64,000 nucleotides of DNA, from the NCBI RefSeq assembly GCF_030160115.1, contig NZ_BSNS01000012.1, forward strand, positions 1 through 64,000. The letters are read 5' to 3'. Source of the DNA: Devosia nitrariae (GTDB lineage Bacteria > Pseudomonadota > Alphaproteobacteria > Rhizobiales > Devosiaceae). Positions 45,243 to 54,074 of this stretch are shown piece by piece. Every line of letters starts with the position of its first letter. Position 1 is the first letter of the stretch. The position numbers and the translations under genes were made by a program. The notes under the pieces were generated by a model. It made no database searches, was not told where the DNA came from, and worked only from the letters and a program-made list of their open reading frames with translations.

Positions 45243-47572
45243 CAGTCTTTCACCTCCCGGCGCATCCGCTCGACCCCCATAAGCACACGCTCGGGCGTCA
45301 GCGGCGTATCGAGCCGGGGCGCGACCCGGTAGTCGGCGACCGAGGCGACGGCCATCGACAGCGCCTCGACCACAGAGATCGCCAGCATCAGCGGCGGCTC
45401 ACCCACCGCCTTGGAGCGGCCGATGGTCGGCTCGCGATTGACCGACCATTCGGCAATCCTGACGTTGAAGACCGGCGGCACATCCGAGGCTAGCGGAATC
45501 TTGTAGGTCGATGGCGCATGGGTGCGCAATTGCCCCTTCTCGTCCCAGACGAGTTCCTCGGTCGTCAGCCACCCCATGCCCTGAATGAAGCCGCCCTCGA
45601 TCTGGCCGAGGTCGACGGCCGCATTGAGCGACTTGCCGACGTCATGGAGGATATCGACCCGATCAACCGCGTACTCGCCCGTCAGCGTGTCGATGGTGAC
45701 CTCGGAAACCGAGGCGCTGTAGGCGAAGTAATAGAAGGGATGACCGCGGCCGGTTGCACGGTCCCAGTGGATCTTGGGCGTCCTGTAGAAGCCGGCGGCC
45801 GAGAGCTGCACGCGGGCCAGGTATGCCGAGGCGATGAGCGATTTCCACGGCACGAATTCATCGCCCGCCATCAAACCGCCAGGCACCCACTCGCACGCGG
45901 CCTCTTCGCACTGATAGACCTGCGCTGCGTGAGTCATCAGCCGCTCCTTGATCTGCCGCGCGGCATCCCATGCGGCCATGCCGTTGAGGTCCGATCCCGA
46001 CGAGGCGGCAGTAGCCGAGGTATTGGGCACTTTGCCGGTCGTGGTGGCGTTGATCTTGACGTCGGCGAGGCCAACGCCGAAGGCATCCGCCAAGACCTGC
46101 GCCACCTTGATGTAGAGCCCCTGCCCCATCTCGGTGCCGCCATGGGAGAGATGGACGGAGCCGTCGCGATAGACGTGCACCAGCGCGCCCGCCTGGTTGT
46201 ACCAGGTCGCGGTGAAGGAGATGCCGAACTTGACCGGGGTGAGCGCGATGCCTTTGCGCAGCACCGCGTTCTGCCGGTTGAACGCCAGCACCTGCTGCCG
46301 CCGTGCCTGATAGTCGGAGCTTGCTTCCAGCTCCTCGACGAGGCGGTGGATGATATTGTCCTCGACCACCTGATGGTAAGGCGTGACGTTGTTGTCCTCG
46401 ACACCGTAGAAATTTGCCTTGCGGATATCGAGCGGGTCCTTGCCCAAGGCATAGGCGATATCCTCGACCCAGCGCTCGCAAGCCATCATCCCCTGCGGTC
46501 CACCAAAGCCACGGAAGGCGGTGTTGGAGACGGTATTGGTATAAAGCGGCTCGGAGCGGGCCCGGACGGCTGGATACCAATAGGCGTTGTCGCAGTGGAA
46601 CAGCGCCCGGTCGGTCACCGGACCGGTCAGGTCCGATGAATAACCGCCATTGCCGCCATAGACCGCATCGACCGCGAGGATCCGGCCGGCATCGTCGAAG
46701 CCGACCTCGTAGTCGACGACAAAATCGTGCCGCTTGCCGGTTGCGCTCATATCGTCGTCCCGATCGGGACGGATCTTGACGGCCCGGCCCCACGTCTTGG
46801 CCGCGAGCGCCGCGACCGCCGCGAAGAGGTTGCCCTGCGTTTCCTTGCCGCCGAACCCGCCGCCCATCCGCCGCACGTTGACCGTGACAGCATGCTGGTT
46901 GATGCCGAGCACTTGGGCGACCATCAATTGCACTTCGCTCGGGTGCTGAGTGGAGGAGAAGACGACGACATCCTCGTCCTCACCGGGGACAGCAAGGGCG
47001 ATCTGCCCTTCAAGGTAGAAATGGTCCTGCCCGCCAATCCTGATCGCACCCTTGATGCGCTTCGGCGCGGTAGCGAGCCCGGCAGCGACATCACCGCGCT
47101 CGAGCTTCAAAGGCTCGGTGACGAGCCGGCCGCCCGCCGCCTGCGCGGCGCGGACATCGGGGATGAACGGCAGGTCGCGGTATTCGACCCTCACCTTCTG
47201 CGCGGCACGACGCGCCGCCTCACGGGTTTCGCCGATCACCGCGAACATCGGCTGACCGAAGAACTGCACGAGCTTGTCGGCAAAGACCGGTTCGTCATGC
47301 TTGTGCGAAGGGCTGACGTCGTTCTCGCCGGGGACGTCGGCGCTGGTCAGCACCCCGACGACACCGGGGGCGGCGAGAACATCGGCAAAGTCGATGGAGA
47401 GGATCTCCGCATGGGCGCGGGTTGAAAGTCCGAGATAGGCGTGGAGTGTGCCGGCCGGCTCGACAATATCGTCGATGTATTCGGCCGTGCCCGCCACATG
47501 TTTTGGACCGCTGTCATGGCGGGTCGCGGTATGGAGTTTGGTGGCGGTGATCGGGGTCTGCTTGTTCATCAC
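45242..47572 (-). CDS. xdhB: xanthine dehydrogenase molybdopterin subunit
   Basis: Large catalytic subunit (776 residues) oxidizing hypoxanthine to xanthine and then urate. Molybdopterin-binding regions visible: QDHFYLEGQIALAVPGED, MGGGFGGKETQGNLFAAVAA (conserved GGGFGGKE), NTAFRGFGGPQGM, HVYRDGSVHLSHGGTEMGQG and VGEPPLMLAISVVEAL (conserved catalytic Glu region). The gene overlaps xdhA by ATGA and xdhC by one base. Confidence 0.95.
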   Translation of the reverse strand: MMNKQTPITATKLHTATRHDSGPKHVAGTAEYIDDIVEPAGTLHAYLGLSTRAHAEILSIDFADVLAAPGVVGVLTSADVPGENDVSPSHKHDEPVFADKLVQFFGQPMFAVIGETREAARRAAQKVRVEYRDLPFIPDVRAAQAAGGRLVTEPLKLERGDVAAGLATAPKRIKGAIRIGGQDHFYLEGQIALAVPGEDEDVVVFSSTQHPSEVQLMVAQVLGINQHAVTVNVRRMGGGFGGKETQGNLFAAVAALAAKTWGRAVKIRPDRDDDMSATGKRHDFVVDYEVGFDDAGRILAVDAVYGGNGGYSSDLTGPVTDRALFHCDNAYWYPAVRARSEPLYTNTVSNTAFRGFGGPQGMMACERWVEDIAYALGKDPLDIRKANFYGVEDNNVTPYHQVVEDNIIHRLVEELEASSDYQARRQQVLAFNRQNAVLRKGIALTPVKFGISFTATWYNQAGALVHVYRDGSVHLSHGGTEMGQGLYIKVAQVLADAFGVGLADVKINATTTGKVPNTSATAASSGSDLNGMAAWDAARQIKERLMTHAAQVYQCEEAACEWVPGGLMAGDEFVPWKSLIASAYLARVQLSAAGFYRTPKIHWDRATGRGHPFYYFAYSASVSEVTIDTLTGEYAVDRVDILHDVGKSLNAAVDLGQIEGGFIQGMGWLTTEELVWDEKGQLRTHAPSTYKIPLASDVPPVFNVRIAEWSVNREPTIGRSKAVGEPPLMLAISVVEALSMAVASVADYRVAPRLDTPLTPERVLMGVERMRREVKD

Positions 47573-49032
47573 GCGACCTCGCGCGTCAGCCGCGCGGCTT
47601 CACCCTGCGTCTCGAGGTAAAACCGGCGTAAGAGGTTCTGCGCGGCAAGCAGGCGGTATTGCGCCGAGGCGCGCATGTCGGTGATCGGAGTGAAGTCCTC
47701 GGCAAAGGCCGCGGCAGCCGCATCGATCGTCTCTGTGGTCCAGGGCTGTCCGACGAGCGCCGCTTCCACGGCCCTCGCCCGCTTGGGTATCACCGCCATG
47801 CCACCGAAGGCGATGCGCGCCATGCCGACCTGGCCGGCATCGTTGATGAAGACGCGGAAAGCCCCGCAGAGCGCCGAGATATCCTCGTCGCGCCGCTTGG
47901 TGAGCTTGTAGACGGCAAACCGTTCGCCCGCCGGCAGGTCGGGTATGGTGACGCTCTCGACAAACTCGCCCGGCTGCCGGTCCTGCTTGCCGTAGGCGAG
48001 AAAATAGTCCTCGAGCTTGATCTCGCGCCGATGCTCGCCTTTGCGCAGCATCAGCCTGGCGCCGAGCGCAATGAAGGGCGGCGGTGTGTCGCCGATGGGC
48101 GAGCCATTGGCGATGTTGCCGCCGATCGTACCCATGTTGCGCACCTGCTCGCCGGCGAACCGGTTCATCAGCTCGGCCATCTGCGGGAAATGCTCGGTGA
48201 GCACCGGCGCCGCCTGCGTATAGGTGACGCCGGCATAGAAGCGCACCTCCCCGTCATTCTCGGCGACGCGCTGCAGCTCGGGAATGTTGCCGATGAAGAT
48301 CACCGGGCCGATCTCGCGCATGAACTTGGTGACCCAAAGGCCGACATCGGTCGAACCGGCAACCACCGTCGCCTCCGGCTCGGCCTCGTAGACCGCGGCG
48401 AAGTCGTCGAGGTTTGCGGGAACGATGAACCGGTCGTGCCCCTCCCCGATCTCGACGCGCCTGCCGTCCCGCAGGGCCGCGAGGCGGTTCCGGACCATGG
48501 TGCGATGGGCGTAAAGCGGGTCCGCTTCCACGGATCCGTAGCTCGCAACGGCCTTGGCCGCGCGGATGATCGGCGCATAACCGGTGCAGCGGCAGAGATT
48601 GCCCTGCAGTGCCGTCTCGATGTTCGCCCGCGACGGGTTGGCCTCGCGCATCCACAGGCCGTAGAGCGACATGACGATGCCCGGCGTGCAGAACCCGCAC
48701 TGCGAGCCGTGGTGATCGACCATCGCCTGCTGCACGGGATTGAGCGCCCCACCCTTGGTGAGATGCTCGACGGTGACCACATGGCAGCCGTCGAGGCTGG
48801 CAACGAACCGGATACAGGCCGTGACCGACTCGTAGACCAGCTCGCCGTCGACGAGACGGCCGACGAGCACGGTGCAGGCCCCGCAATCGCCCTCGGCGCA
48901 ACCTTCCTTGCTGCCCCGCAGGCGCCTGTCGAGCCGCAGGAAATCAAGCAGCGTCTGCGTCGGCGCCACCTCGGTCAGGGTGACCTCCTCTTCGTTGAGG
49001 AGGAAACGGATGGCGTTGCGGGTTTCGACCAT
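47569..49032 (-). CDS. xdhA: xanthine dehydrogenase FeS/FAD subunit
   Basis: Small subunit (487 residues) with two 2Fe-2S clusters and FAD. First cluster GSKEGCAEGDCGACTVLVG; second GSQCGFCTPGIVMSLYGL with NLCRCTGYAPI. The FAD domain follows (VVAGSTDVGLWVT and EQVRNMGTIGGNIANGSP). It lies 2 bp downstream of uraH and overlaps xdhB by ATGA. Together xdhABC and the importer form a purine uptake and oxidation unit. Confidence 0.95.
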   Translation of the reverse strand: MVETRNAIRFLLNEEEVTLTEVAPTQTLLDFLRLDRRLRGSKEGCAEGDCGACTVLVGRLVDGELVYESVTACIRFVASLDGCHVVTVEHLTKGGALNPVQQAMVDHHGSQCGFCTPGIVMSLYGLWMREANPSRANIETALQGNLCRCTGYAPIIRAAKAVASYGSVEADPLYAHRTMVRNRLAALRDGRRVEIGEGHDRFIVPANLDDFAAVYEAEPEATVVAGSTDVGLWVTKFMREIGPVIFIGNIPELQRVAENDGEVRFYAGVTYTQAAPVLTEHFPQMAELMNRFAGEQVRNMGTIGGNIANGSPIGDTPPPFIALGARLMLRKGEHRREIKLEDYFLAYGKQDRQPGEFVESVTIPDLPAGERFAVYKLTKRRDEDISALCGAFRVFINDAGQVGMARIAFGGMAVIPKRARAVEAALVGQPWTTETIDAAAAAFAEDFTPITDMRASAQYRLLAAQNLLRRFYLETQGEAARLTREVA

Positions 49033-49034
49033 CG

Positions 49035-49391
49035 TCAGCTCCCCCGATAGGTCGAATAGCCGAACGGGCTGACCAGCAGCGGCACGTGATAGTGCGCGTC
49101 CTCGCTGATGGTGAAGCGGATCGGCACCACGTCGAGGAACGGCGTTTCGAGCTCGAGCCCGAGCCGCGAGAAATACTGCCCCACGTGAAAGTGCAGCTCG
49201 AACTCGCCCTGCTGGAACTGGTCATCGGCGAGCAGCGACTGGTCGAGCCGCCCGTCCGCATTCGTATAGCTTTCCATCAGGTGATGCGTGTGGTCGCCAT
49301 GGATGAAGAGAAGATCGATCCGCATGCCGCGCGCCGGCTTTCCGTGCGCGGTGTCCAGAACATGGGTCGTCAGGCGACCGGAACCCGCCAT
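49035..49391 (-). CDS. uraH: 5-hydroxyisourate hydrolase
   Basis: Transthyretin-like enzyme that hydrolyses 5-hydroxyisourate to OHCU. The 118-residue protein begins with the conserved LTTHVLDTAHGKPA, has FHVGQYFSRLG in the middle and ends with HYHVPLLVSPFGYSTYRGS, the family's YRGS C-terminus. It is the first gene of a minus-strand operon uraH-xdhA-xdhB-xdhC-importer. It diverges from puuE-uraD, which performs the next step. Confidence 0.95.
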   Translation of the reverse strand: MAGSGRLTTHVLDTAHGKPARGMRIDLLFIHGDHTHHLMESYTNADGRLDQSLLADDQFQQGEFELHFHVGQYFSRLGLELETPFLDVVPIRFTISEDAHYHVPLLVSPFGYSTYRGS

Positions 49392-49552
49392 AAGCTGCTA
49401 CCTTAAAATTGCCCCGAACTCCGACACTAACGCAAATGGAGCGTGTTCCAAGAGGGGCAACAACGATTTTTTACCAACTGGTCCAATTTCTGCGGGCTTG
49501 CGCGCCGCGGGCGGGCGATTAGACTTCGCCAAACCCTTGAGCGAGTTGACCA
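49392..49552. promoter_or_regulatory. divergent promoter region, uraH / puuE-uraD
   Basis: 161-bp shared regulatory region. On the plus strand TTGCGC (49498-49503) and TAGACT (49520-49525), 16 bases apart, could be -35 and -10 for puuE-uraD, giving a short leader. ACCAACTGGT (49473-49482) is a small dyad that a GntR-type regulator might bind. All are inferred and weak. Confidence 0.35.
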
Positions 49553-50968
49553 ATGCGCTATCCCCGCGACATGTTGGGCTACGGCCCCAATCCCCCAACC
49601 GCCAACTGGCCGGGGGGCGCGAACGTCGCAGTGCAGTTCGTCCTCAACTACGAAGAGGGCGGGGAGAATAATGTCCTGCACGGCGACGGGCAGTCGGAGG
49701 CATTTCTCGCTGACGTCATCGGGGCCGCGCCCTGGCCCGGCCAGCGCCACTGGAACATCGAGTCGATGTACGAGTATGGCGCACGTGCCGGTTTCTGGCG
49801 GCTCCACCGGCTTTTCATGCAAAACCACATTCCGGTGACCATCTACGGCGTCGCCACCGCCCTGATCCGCGCACCGGCCCAGGTCGAGGCCATGCTCGAG
49901 GCCGGTTGGGAAATCGCCAGCCATGGCTACAAATGGGTCGAGCACAAGGACATGCCGCCCGACGTCGAGCGCGAGCAGATCCGCGAGGCAATCCGCCTCC
50001 ATACGCTCGCGACCGGCAGCCGCCCGCTCGGCTGGTATACCGGCCGCTGCTCACTGAACACCGTCGACCTCGTCTCCGAAGAAGGCGGCTTTGCCTACAT
50101 CTCGGACACCTATGACGACGACCTGCCTTATTGGCGCGTCCATGACGGACGCCCGCAGCTCATCGTCCCCTATACGCTTTCAGCCAACGACATGCGGTTC
50201 GTGACCGCCTCCGGCTTCAGCAACGGCGAGGAGTATTTCCAATTCCTCAAGGACAGCTTCGACTGCCTCTATGCGGAAGGAGAGGCCGGCAGCCCGAAGA
50301 TGATGTCGATCGGCCTCCACTGCCGGCTGGTCGGTCAGCCTGGCCGTTTGCAGGGCCTGAAAAGATTCGTCGACTACATCAAGGGGTTCGACAAGGTCTG
50401 GACGCCGACGCGGCTGGAAATCGCCCGCCACTGGGCGAGCGAGCACCCCTATGAGGCGCCGGACCTCGTCCCCTCGCAAATGACCCGCGATGCGTTCGTC
50501 CACCGCTTCGGCTCGATCTTCGAGCACTCCGCTTGGATCGCCGAACGCGCCTTCGATGGGGAGCTGGGACCAGCCAACGACACGGCGCTCGGCCTGCACT
50601 TCGCCTTGAAGATGCAGTTCCGTGCTGCGAGCGAGGGGGAGCGCCTCGGCGTTCTGACCGCCCATCCGGACCTTGCGGGCAAACTCGCGGCCGCCAGGCG
50701 TCTGACGGCGGCTTCGAGCGAAGAACAGGCCTCGGCCGGACTCGATGCGCTGACCGACGGGGACCGGGAAACGTTCACCCGGCTCAATACGGCCTATACG
50801 GCAAAGTTCGGCTTCCCGTTCATCATCGCGGTCAAGGACAACACCAAGGCCTCGATCCTTGCCGCTTTCGAGCAACGGCTGAACAACTCGCGCGAGCAGG
50901 AGTTCGCTACGGCCTGCGCCCAGGTCGAACGGATCGCGCGTCTGCGCCTCGAGTCGCTTTTAGCCTAA
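49553..50968 (+). CDS. fused allantoinase (PuuE) and OHCU decarboxylase (UraD)
   Basis: A bifunctional protein of 471 residues. Residues 1 to about 305 are PuuE, a polysaccharide-deacetylase-type, metal-independent allantoinase: NYEEGGENNVLHGD, WEIASHGYKWVEH, GWYTGRCSLNT and the later ISDTYDDDLPYW. Residues about 310-471 are UraD: FGSIFEHSAWIAERAFDG, LTAHPDLAGKLA, TAASSEEQASAGL and NTAYTAKFGFPFIIAVKD, ending in an IARLRLESLL helix. UraD converts OHCU to S-allantoin and PuuE opens it to allantoate, so the fusion may channel the intermediate. The active-site S-P-W of many UraDs is S-A-W here. Confidence 0.92.
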   Translation: MRYPRDMLGYGPNPPTANWPGGANVAVQFVLNYEEGGENNVLHGDGQSEAFLADVIGAAPWPGQRHWNIESMYEYGARAGFWRLHRLFMQNHIPVTIYGVATALIRAPAQVEAMLEAGWEIASHGYKWVEHKDMPPDVEREQIREAIRLHTLATGSRPLGWYTGRCSLNTVDLVSEEGGFAYISDTYDDDLPYWRVHDGRPQLIVPYTLSANDMRFVTASGFSNGEEYFQFLKDSFDCLYAEGEAGSPKMMSIGLHCRLVGQPGRLQGLKRFVDYIKGFDKVWTPTRLEIARHWASEHPYEAPDLVPSQMTRDAFVHRFGSIFEHSAWIAERAFDGELGPANDTALGLHFALKMQFRAASEGERLGVLTAHPDLAGKLAAARRLTAASSEEQASAGLDALTDGDRETFTRLNTAYTAKFGFPFIIAVKDNTKASILAAFEQRLNNSREQEFATACAQVERIARLRLESLLA

Positions 50969-51117
50969 CCGTCCTCGCTTATCGTCGTATCGCCGGCGTC
51001 CGCGCCGGCGATGCCCGTCTCGAAGAGCGAGAACAGCAGGGCGAGGATCGCCAGCCAGGGCAGGTTGTGCTGCACCCAACCATGGGCGGTGTCGCCATGA
51101 AAAGTGAATGCTTCCAT
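50965..51117 (-). CDS. possible small membrane protein
   Basis: 50-codon frame beginning MEAFTFHGDTAHGWVQHN and containing one hydrophobic segment (LPWLAILALLFSLFETG). The ATG lacks a convincing ribosome site, and the C-terminal part overlaps a perfect 24-bp hairpin (50989-51012) that could be the terminator of puuE-uraD. Coding status is doubtful. No function can be named. Confidence 0.35.
   Translation of the reverse strand: MEAFTFHGDTAHGWVQHNLPWLAILALLFSLFETGIAGADAGDTTISEDG
50989..51012 (+). terminator. perfect hairpin after puuE-uraD
   Basis: ATCGCCGGCG (50989-50998) pairs exactly with CGCCGGCGAT (51003-51012) around a TCCG loop, 20 bases after the puuE-uraD stop. No long T-run follows on either strand. 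It may mark the 3' end of the transcript. Confidence 0.45.
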
Positions 51118-51183
51118 GGGCGACACTTTAACTGAGGAAAGTTGAGAATCCGGTAACGCTAACGCCGCGTTACCTTAATGGTC

Positions 51184-51546
51184 TCACCATGCCTCCGGCT
51201 CGCGCACCAGATGGACGATGCCGGCCGGATTGAAGAACCAGCCGCCACGGAATCCCTCGCCCAGCGGCTCGATGGCATCGTTGCGCGTGATGCCTGTTGC
51301 TGTGAGCTCGACAGCCGCCTGTTCAAAATCCGGCGTAAACAGCTCCAGCCACACCTCGGCCTGCGAGAGTGTTCCCACCTCATCGACCCACAGGCGATTG
51401 GGGCCGTAGATAAACCCAATATGAGGATGCTTTTCGGTGAACGTCTCGAGGCCGAGCGTATCGCGGTAGAACGCCACGGTCTCCTGGTACTGATGGGTCG
51501 GCACCTTCATGGCGATATTGATGCCGCCATAGATATCCCTAGGCAT
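51184..51546 (-). CDS. VOC family (glyoxalase-like) protein
   Basis: 120-residue single-module vicinal oxygen chelate protein with HQYQETVAFYRDTLGLETF and the terminal GWFFNPAGIVHLVREPEAW. It could be a dioxygenase, glyoxalase or resistance protein; substrate is unknown. It is downstream of the SRPBCC gene on the same strand (23-bp gap) and so probably shares the ArsR-controlled promoter. Confidence 0.82.
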   Translation of the reverse strand: MPRDIYGGINIAMKVPTHQYQETVAFYRDTLGLETFTEKHPHIGFIYGPNRLWVDEVGTLSQAEVWLELFTPDFEQAAVELTATGITRNDAIEPLGEGFRGGWFFNPAGIVHLVREPEAW

Positions 51547-51569
51547 TTGCGTACTCCGATGTCGCAGCG

Positions 51570-52040
51570 CTATTTGTAGAACCCCTCACGCAACTTGATG
51601 CCGTGCTCGAGATAGACCTTCAGAGCGCAGAGCATGCCGGTCCAACCCTCGCAATTGCCGAACGACGCCTTGAGCGCAGCGGGGGTCTCGCGCCAGCCCT
51701 CCTCGGTGATCGCAACCAGCGTTCGACCGTCCTCGATCGGCGTGAACGTCATGGTGACCGTCGTCTTGTAGCCGGCCGGCTGCGCCATTTCGGGACTGTC
51801 GCCCTCGGCTGCATCCCAGCGCAGGACGATGCGCCTGTCCTTTTCGACCTCGACCACCTCGACGGGAAACGCGCCGGGGAAATCATGGAAGTCCCAGGTC
51901 ACCGTCGCGCCCGTCTCGAGCCGGCCTTTGGCCCCGCCGGTGGTGAAATAGCCTGACAGCTGCTTGGGGTCGACCACCGCCTCGAATACCTCGCCGACGG
52001 GCTTGGCAATGCGGCCTGAAACCGTGAATTCGTAAGCCAT
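51570..52040 (-). CDS. SRPBCC/AHSA1 domain protein
   Basis: 156-residue START-like ligand-binding protein (activator of Hsp90 ATPase family, as commonly seen beside ArsR regulators). Visible: VSGRIAKPVGEVFEAVVDPK, GYFTTGGAKGRLETG, VTWDFHDFPGAFPV and the C-terminal FGNCEGWTGMLCALKVYLEH. ATG at 52040 has GGAGG upstream, so the longer frame to 52337 is rejected. It diverges from arsR across a 52-bp region. Confidence 0.88.
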   Translation of the reverse strand: MAYEFTVSGRIAKPVGEVFEAVVDPKQLSGYFTTGGAKGRLETGATVTWDFHDFPGAFPVEVVEVEKDRRIVLRWDAAEGDSPEMAQPAGYKTTVTMTFTPIEDGRTLVAITEEGWRETPAALKASFGNCEGWTGMLCALKVYLEHGIKLREGFYK

Positions 52041-52074
52041 CTGGTCCTCCTTTACGCTTGACCGCAACCACGAT

Positions 52075-52094
52075 ATGTTATAAAAATATAACAT
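52075..52094. promoter_or_regulatory. ArsR operator overlapping the arsR start
   Basis: Perfect 8-bp inverted repeat ATGTTATA / TATAACAT with an AAAA spacer. The right arm runs into the ATG of the arsR-type gene (ATG at 52093), and the left arm lies 34 bases from the SRPBCC start. Position is ideal for dual repression by the ArsR protein. Confidence 0.65.
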
Positions 52095-52416
52095 GTCAAG
52101 TGACGAATCGAACGACAAGGTTTTCAAGGCTTTAGGCAACGGCTTGCGTCGCCGCATGCTGGATGCACTCAAGGACAATCCGCAGACGACCGGAGCGCTC
52201 GCCGAGCGGTTTTCCGAGATCGACCGCTGCACCGTGATGCAGCACTTAAAGGTCTTGGAGGAAGCTGACCTCATCCTCGTCGAGCGGCGCGGACGCGAGC
52301 GCTGGAACCACCTCAACCCCCTGCCTATCCACGACATCCACGAGCGCTGGATCGGCCCCTATGCCGCCTATGCGGTGGAGAAGCTGGCCGATCTCAAATC
52401 GCGGCTTGAGCCTTGA
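52093..52416 (+). CDS. ArsR family transcriptional regulator
   Basis: 107-residue winged-helix repressor. HTH region: KALGNGLRRRMLDALKDN, TTGALAERFSEIDRCTVMQH and LKVLEEADLILVERRGRERW. No classical metal-binding Cys pair (ELCVCDL) is seen, so it is of the metal-independent type paired with SRPBCC genes. No ribosome site precedes the ATG because the operator occupies that stretch, which suggests leaderless translation or an alternative start. Confidence 0.85.
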   Translation: MSSDESNDKVFKALGNGLRRRMLDALKDNPQTTGALAERFSEIDRCTVMQHLKVLEEADLILVERRGRERWNHLNPLPIHDIHERWIGPYAAYAVEKLADLKSRLEP

Positions 52417-52485
52417 AGGCAGGGGTTGCGGGCACCTCAACCGGAGGCTATCCGGGAGAACCATTTTCTCGCGGAGTATCCGACG

Positions 52486-53172
52486 GTGCAGACCCTTCAC
52501 ATCGCCAATAAGAACTATTCGTCCTGGTCGCTGCGTCCGTGGGTGCTGATGAAGGTGCTGGGTATCGCCTTCGAGGAGGTCCTGCATCCGTTCTCCCCCG
52601 GATCCAACTACGAGACCTTCCGCGCCTTCTCGCCGACCGGCAAGGTGCCCTGCCTCGTCGACGGCGACATCGCCGTCTGGGAATCCCTCGCCATCGTTGA
52701 ATACCTTGCCGAGAGCCACCCCGCCGTCTGGCCGGCCGACAAGGCGGCACGCGCCTTCGCCCGCGCGGTGAGCGCCGAAATGCATGGCGGATTCTCGACC
52801 CTGCGCAACATCTGCACGATGAACTGCGGCCTGCGCGTCGCGCTCAACGAGATCACCCCGGCACTGAAGAGCGACATCGATCGCATCGATGCCATCTGGA
52901 GCGAGGGACTGTCGCGCTTCGGCGGCCCGTTCCTGGCCGGCGACAGCTTCACCGCTGCCGATGCCTTCTTTGCGCCGGTTGCCTTCCGGGTAAAGACCTA
53001 CGGCCTCGAGCTCAGCGCTGCAGCCGCCGCCTATGGTGAACGCCTGCGCGCGCTGCCGGCGATGATCGAATGGTATGAGGCCGGCGTTGCCGAAACCTGG
53101 CGCGAACCCGGCCATGAGGCCGAGGCACAGGCGGCCGGCACCATCACAGCGGATTTGCGCGCCACCGCATAG
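52486..53172 (+). CDS. glutathione S-transferase family protein
   Basis: 228-residue GST. N-terminal thioredoxin-like domain starts TLHIANKNYSSWSLRPWVLM and contains FSPTGKVPCLVDGDIAVWES with the glutathione-binding ES pair; the alpha-helical C-terminal domain has FLAGDSFTAADAFFAPVAFR. GTG at 52486 is preferred (GCGGAG 9 bases upstream; N-terminus begins at the first beta strand) over the TTG at 52426. It follows arsR by 69 bp on the same strand; a direct link with the purine genes is not evident. Confidence 0.85.
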   Translation: MQTLHIANKNYSSWSLRPWVLMKVLGIAFEEVLHPFSPGSNYETFRAFSPTGKVPCLVDGDIAVWESLAIVEYLAESHPAVWPADKAARAFARAVSAEMHGGFSTLRNICTMNCGLRVALNEITPALKSDIDRIDAIWSEGLSRFGGPFLAGDSFTAADAFFAPVAFRVKTYGLELSAAAAAYGERLRALPAMIEWYEAGVAETWREPGHEAEAQAAGTITADLRATA

Positions 53173-53251
53173 CGCCGGACAAGGCGCACATTTTCACTTT
53201 CCGGAAAACCCTCTAGTGTCGAGCCAGTTTTCTCGCGGGTCGAAAGTGTCC

Positions 53252-54070
53252 ATGTCACCATCCTACGCATCCCCGGTCGCGGGCCTCCCTTCGCAGATGG
53301 CCCTCCATACCGGCCGTGCCGTCTTCACCGAGGCCTATGCTCTGATTCCGCGCGGCGTAATGCGCGACATCGTGACCTCCACCCTGCCGCATTGGCGTGA
53401 CACGCGCCTCTGGGTCATCGCGCGCCCCCTCTCCGGCTTTGCCGAAACCTTCTCCCAATACGTGGTGGAAGTCCTGCCCGGCGGCGGAAGCGAGCAGCCG
53501 GAAGCCAACACGCAAGCCGAAGGCATTCTCTTCGTGGTGGAAGGCGAGATCGAGCTGACCATCGGGAGCGATCGGCACCGGCTTGAAGCCGGCGGCTACG
53601 CTTTCCTGCCCCCCGGTTCCCAGTGGACGCTCACCAACACATCCGCCGCCCCTGCGCGATTCCACTGGGTGCGCAAGCGCTACGAGCCCGTGGAGGGCAT
53701 CGATGTGCCGTCCGCCTTCGTCACCAACGAGCAGGACGAACCGATCCGCTGGATGCCGGATACAGGTGATACCTGGGGGACCACCCGCTTCGTCGACCCC
53801 GACGACGTGCGCCACGACATGCACGTCAACATCGTCACGCTTGCACCCGGCGCCGTCATCCCGTTCGAGGAAACCCACGTCATGGAGCATGGCCTCTATG
53901 TGCTCGAAGGCAAGGCCGTCTACCGGCTCAATCGCGACTGGGTGGAGGTCGAGGCGGGCGACTTCATGTGGCTGCGCGCCTTCTGCCCCCAGGCGTGCTA
54001 TGCGGGACCGGAGCGTTTCCGGTATCTGCTCTACAAGGACGTGAACCGTCACGCCAAGCTCCCGTTCTAA
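53252..54070 (+). CDS. (S)-ureidoglycine aminohydrolase
   Basis: Bicupin enzyme (YlbA/AllE type) converting S-ureidoglycine to S-ureidoglycolate and ammonia. The 272-residue protein shows [60 protein letters not shown], and the second cupin with [19 protein letters not shown], supplying Mn-binding His and Glu residues. ATG at 53252 is used; GTG at 53246 is possible. It is 4 bp upstream of allA. The preceding enzyme (allantoate amidohydrolase) is not in the window. Confidence 0.92.
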   Translation: MSPSYASPVAGLPSQMALHTGRAVFTEAYALIPRGVMRDIVTSTLPHWRDTRLWVIARPLSGFAETFSQYVVEVLPGGGSEQPEANTQAEGILFVVEGEIELTIGSDRHRLEAGGYAFLPPGSQWTLTNTSAAPARFHWVRKRYEPVEGIDVPSAFVTNEQDEPIRWMPDTGDTWGTTRFVDPDDVRHDMHVNIVTLAPGAVIPFEETHVMEHGLYVLEGKAVYRLNRDWVEVEAGDFMWLRAFCPQACYAGPERFRYLLYKDVNRHAKLPF

Positions 54071-54074
54071 AGCC

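Noticed and set aside
49473..49482. ACCAACTGGT dyad as a FadR/GntR operator
   Set aside because: Too short and lacks the wider consensus; mentioned only as a weak candidate within the uraH/puuE-uraD promoter region.
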